From positions 1 through 5,565 of the forward strand of contig CAAEQF010000131.1 of the NCBI GenBank assembly GCA_900758075.1: 5,565 nt of DNA. Reading direction: 5' to 3'. The notes under the pieces were generated by a model. The model did not search any database, had not been told where the DNA came from, and saw only the letters and a list, made by a program, of their open reading frames with translations. Shown piece by piece: positions 1 through 5,312 of this stretch. Position numbers and translations under genes: made by a program. This DNA comes from Coriobacteriia bacterium (GTDB taxonomy: Bacteria; Actinomycetota; Coriobacteriia; Coriobacteriales; QAMH01). Position 1 is the first letter of the stretch. Each line of letters starts with the position of its first letter.

Positions 1-566
1 AAGCCCGCCTGGGCAAGCCAGCTCACGAACTGCTTGCGCTCGGGCGCGCTTTGGACGGCGTTGCCGATCCGGCGCGCCTGCTCGCGCACTCCCTCGTCGC
101 GCGGGCGCGTGGCGAGCACGCCGTTGTAGACGAGAATCCCACCGGGCTTGAGCAGGTAGCTCATGTTCTTGAGCGCGAGCTTGGGGTCGAAGAGCAGGTT
201 GAGCACGGCGTTGACGTAGACGACGTCGAAGCTCCCAGGCTCGAGACCGCTTTGCGCGAGCGTCTCGGGGTACGAGAGCACGAACTGCATGGCATCGGGC
301 GCGATCCCGCCTTTTTGCGCCGCGTGCTCCACGCCTGCCTTGGCCGCCTCGACAAAGCCCGCGCGCCAGTCCACGCCCACGGCAAGCCCCCTGGGGCCGA
401 TCAGTTCCGCAAGCTTGTAGACGCCCTTGCCGCGACGACAGCCGAGGTCGATCACGCGCCGGGAGCGGGGGCTGTTCGCGAGCTGCATGTCGCAGCGCGC
501 GTCAAGGCCCCCCTCTACTGGAAGCCGCCCGTAATAGTGTTCGAGTGTGCTGATATCCGCAGGCAT
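1..566 (-). CDS. Class I SAM-dependent methyltransferase (partial, C-terminus beyond left edge)
   Basis: Reading from ATG at 566-564, 188 codons stay open to the window edge, so the C-terminus is missing. The Rossmann-fold methyltransferase pattern is clear. Motif I is VIDLGCRRGKG (residues 38-48). An acidic residue ends beta-2 in VGVDW (D66). The motif IV-like FDVVYVNAVLNLLFD spans 113-127, and LLKPGG (138-143) is the post-II/III loop. The N-terminal HYYGRL (10-15) followed by a glycine-rich motif I recalls the ArsM/UbiE-like group, but the cysteines typical of arsenite methyltransferases are not evident, so the substrate is unknown. The start is set by AAGGAGGG at 580-573, 6 nt upstream. 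The usual GxG of motif I reads C-R-R-G here, which is atypical. It is transcribed away from the nucleoside cluster. The methyltransferase fold is secure; a specific function is not. Confidence 0.88.
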   Translation of the reverse strand, partial: MPADISTLEHYYGRLPVEGGLDARCDMQLANSPRSRRVIDLGCRRGKGVYKLAELIGPRGLAVGVDWRAGFVEAAKAGVEHAAQKGGIAPDAMQFVLSYPETLAQSGLEPGSFDVVYVNAVLNLLFDPKLALKNMSYLLKPGGILVYNGVLATRPRDEGVREQARRIGNAVQSAPERKQFVSWLAQAG

Positions 567-623
567 GTCCTGCCCTCCTTTTGCGCACGCGCCGGCACCG
601 CCGAAGGCGGAAGGCGGGCGTTC

Positions 624-641
624 TCGTTGCTCTTGCAACGA
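624..641. promoter_or_regulatory. Spaced palindrome next to the -10 box (possible operator or 5'-UTR hairpin)
   Basis: Arms of 7 bp, TCGTTGC and GCAACGA, flank a 4-nt centre TCTT. The element abuts the minus-strand TATAAT and would cover the predicted transcription start of the methyltransferase. That is where a repressor operator, or a small hairpin at the transcript 5' end, would lie. The symmetry is seen directly; the function is inferred. Confidence 0.35.
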
Positions 642-646
642 TTATA
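641..646 (-). promoter_or_regulatory. TATAAT -10 box, candidate methyltransferase promoter
   Basis: The minus strand reads a perfect TATAAT 75 nt upstream of the methyltransferase ATG. No convincing TTGACA-like -35 hexamer lies 16-18 nt upstream, so the promoter is weak, needs an activator, or is a chance match in otherwise GC-rich DNA. The plus strand of the same spot reads TATAGT (643-648), a 5/6 match, so one AT-rich patch could serve both divergent genes. Confidence 0.4.
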
Positions 647-741
647 GTCTCCCCGCGCTCGCGCACTCTGCCTCTCGTGCGCAATCGACGTGCACCCCCT
701 CGAGCTGCGCTCAACTACCGCTTCGTCAAACAAGCCCGCTA

Positions 742-750
742 GGGAGAGGA
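742..750 (+). promoter_or_regulatory. Shine-Dalgarno site for the nucleoside hydrolase start
   Basis: GGGAGAGGA ends 5 nt before ATG at 756-758, the spacing expected of a working ribosome binding site. It marks 756 as the ancestral start of the hydrolase, although that ATG is now out of frame with the enzyme and its frame hits TGA at 786-788. Confidence 0.7.
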
Positions 751-755
751 ACCAA

Positions 756-1689
756 ATGGCGAGGTCTCGACAGCGACCCAGGCCATGACGACGCCGTCGC
801 CATCCTGCTTGCCGCCGGGAACCCCAACATCGACCTGCTTGCCGTCACCACCGTCGGCGGCAACCAGAGCCTCGACAAGGTCACCTACAACGCCCGCACC
901 GTGCTCGAGAAGGCACACCGCACCGACATCCCAGTGTACGCCGGCTGCTTCCGCCCGCTCGTCCGTCCGCAGGAAGTCGCCGCCTCCATCCACGGCCAGA
1001 CCGGCCTCGACGGCGTCGAGCTGCCCGTACCGACCCGCCCGCTCGAGGACATGCACGCGGTCAGCTTCATCGTGAAGACCATCATGGAAAACGAGCCCGG
1101 CACCATCACGCTCGTGCCCACCGGCCCGCTCACCAACATCGCGATGGCCGTGCGCATGGAGCCCCGCATCGTCGAGCGCGTCAAGGAAGTCGTCCTCATG
1201 GGCGGTGGCTACCACGTCGGCAACTGGAGCGCCGTCGCCGAGTTCAACATCAAGGTCGACCCCGAGGCAGCGCACGTCGTCTTCAACGAGCCGTGGCCCG
1301 TCACCATGGTCGGCCTCGACCTCACGCACCAGGCGCTGTGCACGCCTGCGGTGCAACAACGCATCGAGGGCATCGGCACCGACCTGGCGCAGTTCGTGAG
1401 CGGCCTCATGGACTTCTTCCGCAAGACCTACCAGGACAACCAGGACTTCGTCGACCCGCCGGTCCACGACCCCTGCACCGTCGCCTACCTCATCGACCCC
1501 ACGGTCATGACGACGCGTCGCTGCCCGGTCGACGTCGAGCTCACCGGCACGCTCACCACGGGCATGACCGTCGCCGACCTGCGTGGTCCGGAGCCCTCCG
1601 CCGAACAGTGCCACACCCAGGTTGCCGTCAAGCTCGACTTTGACAAGTTCTGGGACCTTGTCACCGATGCCATCGAAAGGATTGGTTAG
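756..1689 (+). CDS. Nucleoside hydrolase (IUNH family), 5' end frameshifted
   Basis: Family enzymes hydrolyse the N-glycosidic bond of ribonucleosides to give base plus ribose. The frame ending at TAG 1687-1689 carries the expected signatures. The Ca-binding/catalytic DSDPGHDDA starts at 769. VPTGPLTNIAMA lies near 1117-1152, VLMGGGY near 1192-1212 and EFNIKVDPEAA near 1240-1272. The catalytic His-Asp of PVHDPC is at 1465-1470. The C-terminus looks complete. The 5' end does not: the RBS-backed ATG at 756 reads 10 codons to TGA at 786, while the enzyme frame has no plausible start there. In-frame ATGs at 547 and 565 would add about 70 unrelated residues and overlap the divergent methyltransferase start. 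Families usually begin M-x-R-K-[IV]-I-L-D-[ST]-D-P-G; here the DNA gives M-A-R, then one stray base, then L-D, as if about 8 nt were lost. It may be a pseudogene or a sequencing/assembly error. The permease starts 5 nt after its stop, indicating an operon. Confidence 0.85.
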
Positions 1690-1694
1690 TACCG

Positions 1695-2693
1695 ATGTCT
1701 GAAAGCACCACCCAAAAGACCGACAACGGCGGCATCGCGGGCGTCGACGCCATCCTCGGCGGCTGGCTCGCCGGCACGTTCGGCTTCCGCTCCGTGTTCA
1801 TCGTGATGGCCGTCATCGCGGCGCTCGCCGTCGTCTTCGTCGTGCTCGCCGTTCGCGAGAGCACCGCAGAAGACACGCCCAAGATGGACTGGGCCGGTGC
1901 CATCACGCTCGGCATCGCGTTTCTTGCCGCATACCTGGCCATCAACGAGATCGAGAAGCTGGCGGGCGCCAACTGGATCTTGGTCGTCGTCCTCATCGTC
2001 ATCGCCGCCGTCTTCTTCGTGGTGTTCTGGCGCCATGAGGGCAGCGCTGCCGCGCCCATGGTCTCGACGCACTACATGAAGCAGCGCCGCACCTGGGGCC
2101 TGCTCGTCACCACGCTGCTCACCATGACCGGCGTCTTCGCCATCATGAACGGCGTCGTCCCCGCCATCGCGCAGGACACGACGCTGTGGGGCGGCATGAG
2201 CGCCTCCACCGTCTCGTTTGCGACGCTCACCCCGTATGCGCTGCTCGGCCTGGCGTTTGGACCGGTCGCCGGCGTGCTCGCGAGCAAGTTCGGCTACCAC
2301 GTCGTGCTTCGCGCGGGCCTCGTGGTGACCATCGTCGGCGCGCTGTTCGGCATCTTCGTGGCCAACAACCCGAGCATCGCCGCGCTCGTCGTCATCTCCG
2401 TCGTGCTCGGCATCTCCTATGCCGGCACCGCCAACATCATGCTCAACGGCCTGGGCATCGTGCTCTCGCCGAAGGACAACCCCGGCTACCTGCCCGGCAT
2501 GAACGCCGGCGCCTTCAACCTGGGCGTAGGCCTCAGCTTTGCCGTGCTGTACGCCGTGATGAACAGCTTCACCGTGTCGGGTGGCGCTGCCGCAGGCTAT
2601 GCCGCGTCCCTCGTGGCGGGCGCCGTCCTGATTGGCGCTGCGCTGCTGTGCTCCTTCCTCATCCCCAAAGAGGAAGACGCCGACAACAGCTAG
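1695..2693 (+). CDS. MFS permease lacking its N-terminal four helices (putative nucleoside transporter)
   Basis: This 332-residue, strongly hydrophobic protein has about ten predicted membrane segments (near 17-30, 33-53, 66-83, 94-112, 134-160, 172-197, 203-223, 227-257, 267-291 and 299-323). GPVAGVLASKFGY (189-201) resembles the motif-A repeat of the second MFS half. LGGWLAGTFGFRSVF (21-35) resembles the end of motif C in TM5 and the following loop of 14-TM (DHA2-type) carriers, which run about 450-500 residues. The polar leader (1-14) therefore runs directly into TM5, with TM1-4 absent and the frame kept. It starts 5 nt after the hydrolase stop, with GAAAGGA at 1675-1681 as a distant RBS, so it is probably translationally coupled. 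Position between hydrolase and ribokinase suggests nucleoside or ribose uptake; that is inference. Without TM1-4 and the first motif A, transport is doubtful. Confidence 0.82.
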   Translation: MSESTTQKTDNGGIAGVDAILGGWLAGTFGFRSVFIVMAVIAALAVVFVVLAVRESTAEDTPKMDWAGAITLGIAFLAAYLAINEIEKLAGANWILVVVLIVIAAVFFVVFWRHEGSAAAPMVSTHYMKQRRTWGLLVTTLLTMTGVFAIMNGVVPAIAQDTTLWGGMSASTVSFATLTPYALLGLAFGPVAGVLASKFGYHVVLRAGLVVTIVGALFGIFVANNPSIAALVVISVVLGISYAGTANIMLNGLGIVLSPKDNPGYLPGMNAGAFNLGVGLSFAVLYAVMNSFTVSGGAAAGYAASLVAGAVLIGAALLCSFLIPKEEDADNS

Positions 2694-2732
2694 GCTGCCA
2701 ACGACTAGAATCTGAAGCGAAGGCTTATCTGT

Positions 2733-2761
2733 CGTGGCGGGGGCTTCGTGCTCCCGCCACG
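2733..2761 (+). promoter_or_regulatory. Strong GC-rich hairpin in the permease-rbsK gap
   Basis: CGTGGCGGG (2733-2741) pairs with CCCGCCACG (2753-2761). The stem extends inward by a G-U and two G-C pairs to a TTCGT loop, giving 12 bp. No T-tract follows, so it is not a standard intrinsic terminator. It lies 40 nt after the permease stop and could act as an mRNA stabiliser, processing site or part of an attenuator. Confidence 0.55.
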
Positions 2762-2770
2762 CTCGTAGAT

Positions 2771-2786
2771 GGCAGGCCCGCCTGCC
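2771..2786. promoter_or_regulatory. Perfect 16-bp palindrome upstream of rbsK
   Basis: GGCAGGC and GCCTGCC are separated by CC. Such compact symmetry suits a dimeric DNA-binding protein. As RNA it could fold as a 6-bp stem with a 4-nt loop. It lies 55 nt upstream of the ribokinase ATG. Its central CCCGCC (2777-2782) can also pair with GGCGGG of the preceding hairpin. Confidence 0.35.
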
Positions 2787-2787
2787 G

Positions 2788-2814
2788 CGCGTCCGCAACG
2801 AGGCGCGTTTATTT
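2788..2814 (+). terminator. Weak terminator-like hairpin with T-rich tail before rbsK
   Basis: CGCG (2788-2791), a bulged T, then CC pairs with GGCGCG (2802-2807) around a 7-nt loop. TTTATTT (2808-2814) follows. The 6-pair stem is short, but the T-rich tail is the only one in the gap. Lying 27 nt before the rbsK ATG, it could be a leaky terminator or attenuator that lowers ribokinase expression relative to the two upstream genes. Confidence 0.3.
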
Positions 2815-2840
2815 GACCGGAAGAAAGACTGGGGACCGTC

Positions 2841-3761
2841 ATGCAAGACCACAAGGTAATCGTATTCGGAAGCCTCAACATGGACCTCTCCATCGAGTGC
2901 CCCCGCGTGCCGTTGATCGGCGAGACGATGCTCGGCAGCAATTTCTTCACCAACCCCGGCGGCAAGGGAGCCAACCAGGCGGTTGCCGCCGCCAAGCTCG
3001 GGGCGACGGTGCACATGCTCGGCGCCGTGGGCGATGATGCCTTTGGCGACCAGATGATCGCCTCGCTGGCCGAGGCGGGCGTCAACTGCGAGCGCATCGC
3101 ACGCGTCGCCGACTGTCCCACCGGCGTCGCGATGATCGAGCGCATCGCGGGCGACAACTGCATCGTCGTGGACTCGGGCGCGAACATGCGCCCCACCGCG
3201 CAGTTCGTCCGCGAGGGGCTCGAAGAGGTCGCGCAACCCGGAGACATCTTTTTGACGCAGCTCGAATGCGACTTCGATGAGACCATGGCATCGCTTCGCA
3301 TGGCGCATGACGCGGGGCTCACCACGGTCATCAACCCGGCGCCGGCACGCGAGCTGCCGCTCGACATCTACCCCTACCTCGACATGGTCGTCGTGAACGA
3401 GACCGAGTGCGAGGAGCTCACGGGCATCTACCCGTCCGATGACGCGAGCTGCCGCCTTGCCATGGAAAAGTTCCTCGCGCGGGGCGTGCGCTGCAGCGTG
3501 ATCACGCTGGGCGAGCGCGGATCTGCCCTGCTCACCGCCGGTCCCAACGAGATGCTCAGATCCGTTCCGCCGCAGGTCACGGCAATTGACACGACCTGCG
3601 CGGGAGACACCTACATCGGCGCCCTCGTGGCCGCGCGCGCCAACGGCACCGCCGCGCAAGACGCCATGCGCCTCGCGACCCGCGCCTCCGCGCTGGCGAC
3701 AACCCGCGTGGGCGCGCAACAGTCCATCCCAACGCTGGCCGAGGCAAACTCCCTCGAATAG
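2841..3761 (+). CDS. rbsK: Ribokinase
   Basis: This 306-residue PfkB-family sugar kinase has the usual ribokinase length. It phosphorylates D-ribose with ATP to ribose-5-phosphate in the cytoplasm. Visible signatures in order are VFGSLNMDL (8-16, sugar-binding N-terminus), NPGGKGANQAVAAAKLGA (38-55, PfkB signature 1), NPAPAR (165-170), NETE (186-189), TLGERG (222-227), DTTCAGDTYIGAL (250-262, signature 2 with anion hole and catalytic base D256) and TRVGAQQSIP (288-297, the ribokinase C-terminal alkali-metal-loop region). Position 253 is Cys where many members have Gly or Ala. The start is supported by GGGGA at 2831-2835, 5 nt upstream. It follows the hydrolase and permease after a structured 147-nt gap, so it would consume the ribose released by the hydrolase. 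A related PfkB pentose kinase is possible, but ribokinase fits best. Confidence 0.93.
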   Translation: MQDHKVIVFGSLNMDLSIECPRVPLIGETMLGSNFFTNPGGKGANQAVAAAKLGATVHMLGAVGDDAFGDQMIASLAEAGVNCERIARVADCPTGVAMIERIAGDNCIVVDSGANMRPTAQFVREGLEEVAQPGDIFLTQLECDFDETMASLRMAHDAGLTTVINPAPARELPLDIYPYLDMVVVNETECEELTGIYPSDDASCRLAMEKFLARGVRCSVITLGERGSALLTAGPNEMLRSVPPQVTAIDTTCAGDTYIGALVAARANGTAAQDAMRLATRASALATTRVGAQQSIPTLAEANSLE

Positions 3762-3768
3762 GGCGCGA

Positions 3769-3787
3769 GCGCGGGCACCCCCTGCGC
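3769..3787 (+). terminator. Small hairpin just after rbsK
   Basis: GCGCGGG (3769-3775) pairs with CCTGCGC (3781-3787), including one G-U, around a CACCC loop. It begins 8 nt after the rbsK stop. There is no T-tract, so it is only a candidate transcript end, perhaps acting with the palindromic repeats that follow. Confidence 0.3.
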
Positions 3788-3857
3788 GAGAACCGTGGCA
3801 CTGCCACACATCCCGCGCACGCTGCGGCAAATCCGTGGCACTGCCACACATCCCGCG
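3782..3857. repeat. Two direct copies of a palindromic intergenic repeat, 40-bp period
   Basis: A 25-bp sequence is identical at 3793-3817 and 3833-3857. With the shared CTGCG at 3782-3786 and 3822-3826, the unit is about 36 bp. Each copy contains GTGGCACTGCCAC, a perfect 6+1+6 palindrome (3795-3807 and 3835-3847). The pair fills the gap between convergent rbsK and the phosphoesterase. This resembles REP/BIME-type intergenic elements or paired binding sites. No other copy occurs in this window. The 15-nt gap between identical cores is too short for a CRISPR spacer. Confidence 0.75.
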
Positions 3858-3888
3858 TAAGGAACGGGGCGCAAGAGCTGTCGGTGCC

Positions 3889-4974
3889 TCAGTACTGGTA
3901 GATGGCAGATCCCATGTCGTCTTCGTACTCGTGCGTGAGGAAGTTGCGCATGCGGAACCTTACGCAGCTGGTCCACACGGTCACTTCCCAGCCCAGCGAA
4001 CCGTACTGGTTGATGTCGCCGTTGCCCGAGGTATCGCCATCCGGGTCGAGAACGCAGTATGCGATCGAACCGGTGCCCACGTACAGCGGTCCCTCGTGCT
4101 CGAGCTGCACCGTATCGGGCATCGCGTGGGTATGTCCCGTGAAAAAGACGACGTTGTCGTGCTTGCGCAAGTGGTTGTGCAGGTTCTCGTTGTCCTCGTC
4201 CGAGAGCGACCACTCGTGCCCAAAGTCGCCTGGCTCGGTGTTGAGCACCGTCTGGTACAGCGGCTCGTGCATCAGCACGAACGAGATGGTCCCGTCGTGC
4301 TCGTCTTGCCCGACAAGTTTGTCCATCCACTCGATCTGATCGTCGGAAATCCCGAAGTGCGCCCAGTTGCCATCCGGGTAGCGGTCGGGCCCCATCACGA
4401 TGAGGTGCACGCCGTTGATCGTGCGGTCATAGTACGGATGCGTCTGATCGGAGATGCCGGCCTGCTCCCTGAACTGGTCGGTCAGATTGGAGACGGGTTG
4501 CGCCCCCTCGGTCGAGTCGTACTGGTCGTGGTTGCCGATGACCAGCGTGAAGTCGTCGGGGTACTTGAACCCCGATGCCTCTGCCAGCTCGTGGAACTTG
4601 TTGAACTCGTCGAGCTCGCCGTTGTTGGTGATGTCGCCCACCACGATGATGCTGTCGTTGTCGGGGCAGTTCGCGGCGATGTCCTGGAACATGTTTTGCA
4701 CGCGGTCGACGTAGGGCTGATAGTCGAGGTCGAGGTGCGTGTCGCTCACGACGACGAACTTTGCCAGCGCCTCGCCGTCATCCGGAGCCGTATCGACCTT
4801 CTGCGCGCGGTTGAGCGGGCCTTTGAACCTGGGTTTGCCCTTCCCGCGATGTCCCTTGCCCTCATGGCCGTCATCTTCAGAACCGCTGCAACCGGCAAGG
4901 CCCCCTACAAGAAGCGCACTGGCAGCTGCCCCCGTGAGCTTGACGAACGTTCTACGCGCGATGATGTCGGGCAC
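3889..4974 (-). CDS. Calcineurin-like metallophosphoesterase, Tat-type lipoprotein
   Basis: This 361-residue protein starts at GTG 4974-4972. The N-terminus carries a twin-arginine motif, ARRTFVKLTG (6-15), a hydrophobic stretch and a lipobox LAGC (26-29). It is therefore probably exported folded by Tat and lipid-anchored at Cys29. A His/Gly/Lys-rich linker (about 36-52) follows. The full calcineurin-fold metal set is present: SDTH (77-80), GDITNNG (113-119), GNHD (147-150), MHEP (235-238) and GHTH (280-283). It should be a two-metal phosphomonoesterase or phosphodiesterase on the outer face of the membrane; the substrate is unknown. The frame is open upstream for 50 codons, but RBS placement, the signal peptide and the overlap with the upstream zinc-ribbon gene favour GTG. 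It faces rbsK tail to tail and lies 34 nt after the zinc-ribbon stop. Confidence 0.9.
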   Translation of the reverse strand: MPDIIARRTFVKLTGAAASALLVGGLAGCSGSEDDGHEGKGHRGKGKPRFKGPLNRAQKVDTAPDDGEALAKFVVVSDTHLDLDYQPYVDRVQNMFQDIAANCPDNDSIIVVGDITNNGELDEFNKFHELAEASGFKYPDDFTLVIGNHDQYDSTEGAQPVSNLTDQFREQAGISDQTHPYYDRTINGVHLIVMGPDRYPDGNWAHFGISDDQIEWMDKLVGQDEHDGTISFVLMHEPLYQTVLNTEPGDFGHEWSLSDEDNENLHNHLRKHDNVVFFTGHTHAMPDTVQLEHEGPLYVGTGSIAYCVLDPDGDTSGNGDINQYGSLGWEVTVWTSCVRFRMRNFLTHEYEDDMGSAIYQY

Positions 4975-4979
4975 GGCAT

Positions 4980-4986
4980 CCTCCCC
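4980..4986 (-). promoter_or_regulatory. Shine-Dalgarno that fixes the phosphoesterase GTG start
   Basis: GGGGAGG (reading 4986 to 4980) sits 5 nt before GTG at 4974. An ATG at 4979-4977 directly abuts the SD and is in another frame, so it is not the start. The site puts the Tat signal at the extreme N-terminus, as expected. Confidence 0.7.
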
Positions 4987-5007
4987 TGGCGTGAAATCAT
5001 TTCCGCA

Positions 5008-5013
5008 ATTATA
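5008..5013 (-). promoter_or_regulatory. TATAAT -10 box overlapping the zinc-ribbon stop codon
   Basis: The minus strand reads TATAAT at 5013-5008, 33 nt before the phosphoesterase GTG. Its central TAA (5011-5009) is also the stop codon of the zinc-ribbon gene. No good -35 is seen 16-18 nt upstream. Just downstream, GAAATGATTTC (5003-4993) is a 5+1+5 palindrome near the expected start of transcription. The phosphoesterase may therefore have its own promoter despite lying close behind its neighbour. Confidence 0.4.
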
Positions 5014-5209
5014 GCGCGGGCTCCTGCGGTGAGCCTTCGGGACGGACGGACGACCCCGCTCCGGGCGCAAGGGGGCGCGGTGCCCCGCACTTGGGGCATT
5101 TGCGTTCCCCTGCCGGGATCGCAATCCCGCACCTGGGGCACACCCCTACCGCCACCTTGCTCCCCATGACCGCGCACTTGCCACAACGCGTACAGAACAT
5201 GCAGCCCAT
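5009..5209 (-). CDS. Small cysteine-rich zinc-ribbon protein
   Basis: This 66-residue protein has eight cysteines. CPRC (24-27) and CPKC (38-41), separated by ten residues, form a classic zinc_ribbon/DZR knuckle pair. The N-terminus holds four more cysteines at 3, 6, 9 and 12, an exact C-x2-C-x2-C-x2-C run that suggests a second metal site. The Pro/Gly-rich tail (from 44) looks disordered. The chosen ATG (5209-5207) has AAGGGGG at 5226-5220, 10 nt upstream. An ATG at 5200 would give the common MFCTRCG start but lose Cys3, and a TTG at 5236 would extend the protein by nine residues. The function is unknown; such domains often mediate protein or nucleic-acid contacts. It lies on the same strand as, and upstream of, the phosphoesterase, so the two may be co-transcribed. 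Confidence 0.7.
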   Translation of the reverse strand: MGCMFCTRCGKCAVMGSKVAVGVCPRCGIAIPAGERKCPKCGAPRPLAPGAGSSVRPEGSPQEPAL

Positions 5210-5253
5210 CCGTCCGCTACCCCCTTGCTTCGACAACTCGCAACAACGCGAGA

Positions 5254-5284
5254 AGGCGGGCCGGCTACCTCAACCGGCCCGCCT
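5254..5284 (-). terminator. Strong 11-bp hairpin, candidate terminator of the right-edge transporter
   Basis: An 11-bp perfect stem (5254-5264 with 5274-5284) closes a 9-nt loop. It lies 28 nt after the minus-strand transporter stop. The minus strand then reads TTCTCGCGTTGTTG, only moderately T-rich. A second small hairpin follows (CTCGC 5237-5241 with GCGAG 5248-5252). Position favours termination of the transporter transcript before the zinc-ribbon gene; the weak T-tract lowers confidence. Confidence 0.55.
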
Positions 5285-5312
5285 CTCATGCACTCTCGAA
5301 CAGCCTGCGGTT

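Noticed and set aside
547..756. In-frame upstream ATGs (547, 565) as the true start of the hydrolase
   Set aside because: They would add about 70 residues of non-homologous composition, overlap the divergent methyltransferase start and lack an RBS, whereas 756 has a good one.
739..1614. 291-codon minus-strand frame over the nucleoside hydrolase
   Set aside because: It is an antisense shadow; the plus-strand frame has all hydrolase signatures.
2706..2711. TAGAAT as a -10 box for rbsK
   Set aside because: There is no -35 match at the right spacing, and a transcript from here would still have to pass the hairpins. It is too weak to list.
3796..3815. Sigma-54 promoter suggested by TGGCAC
   Set aside because: The -12 GC element (TTGCW) is missing at the required spacing, and the sequence lies between convergent gene ends.
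1686..3851. 721-codon open frame on the minus strand across the permease and ribokinase
   Set aside because: It is antisense to two clearly recognised genes. Its product is low-complexity, rich in His/Asp/Arg/Gly/Ala and without domains, as expected of an antisense frame in GC-rich coding DNA.
3793..3857. CRISPR mini-array
   Set aside because: There are only two repeats, and the 15 nt between identical cores is too short for a spacer. The core is a tight palindrome and no cas genes are nearby.
3586..5169. 527-codon open frame on the plus strand
   Set aside because: It covers the end of rbsK in another frame and runs antisense to the metallophosphoesterase, which has a full set of catalytic motifs. 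No RBS or domain supports it.
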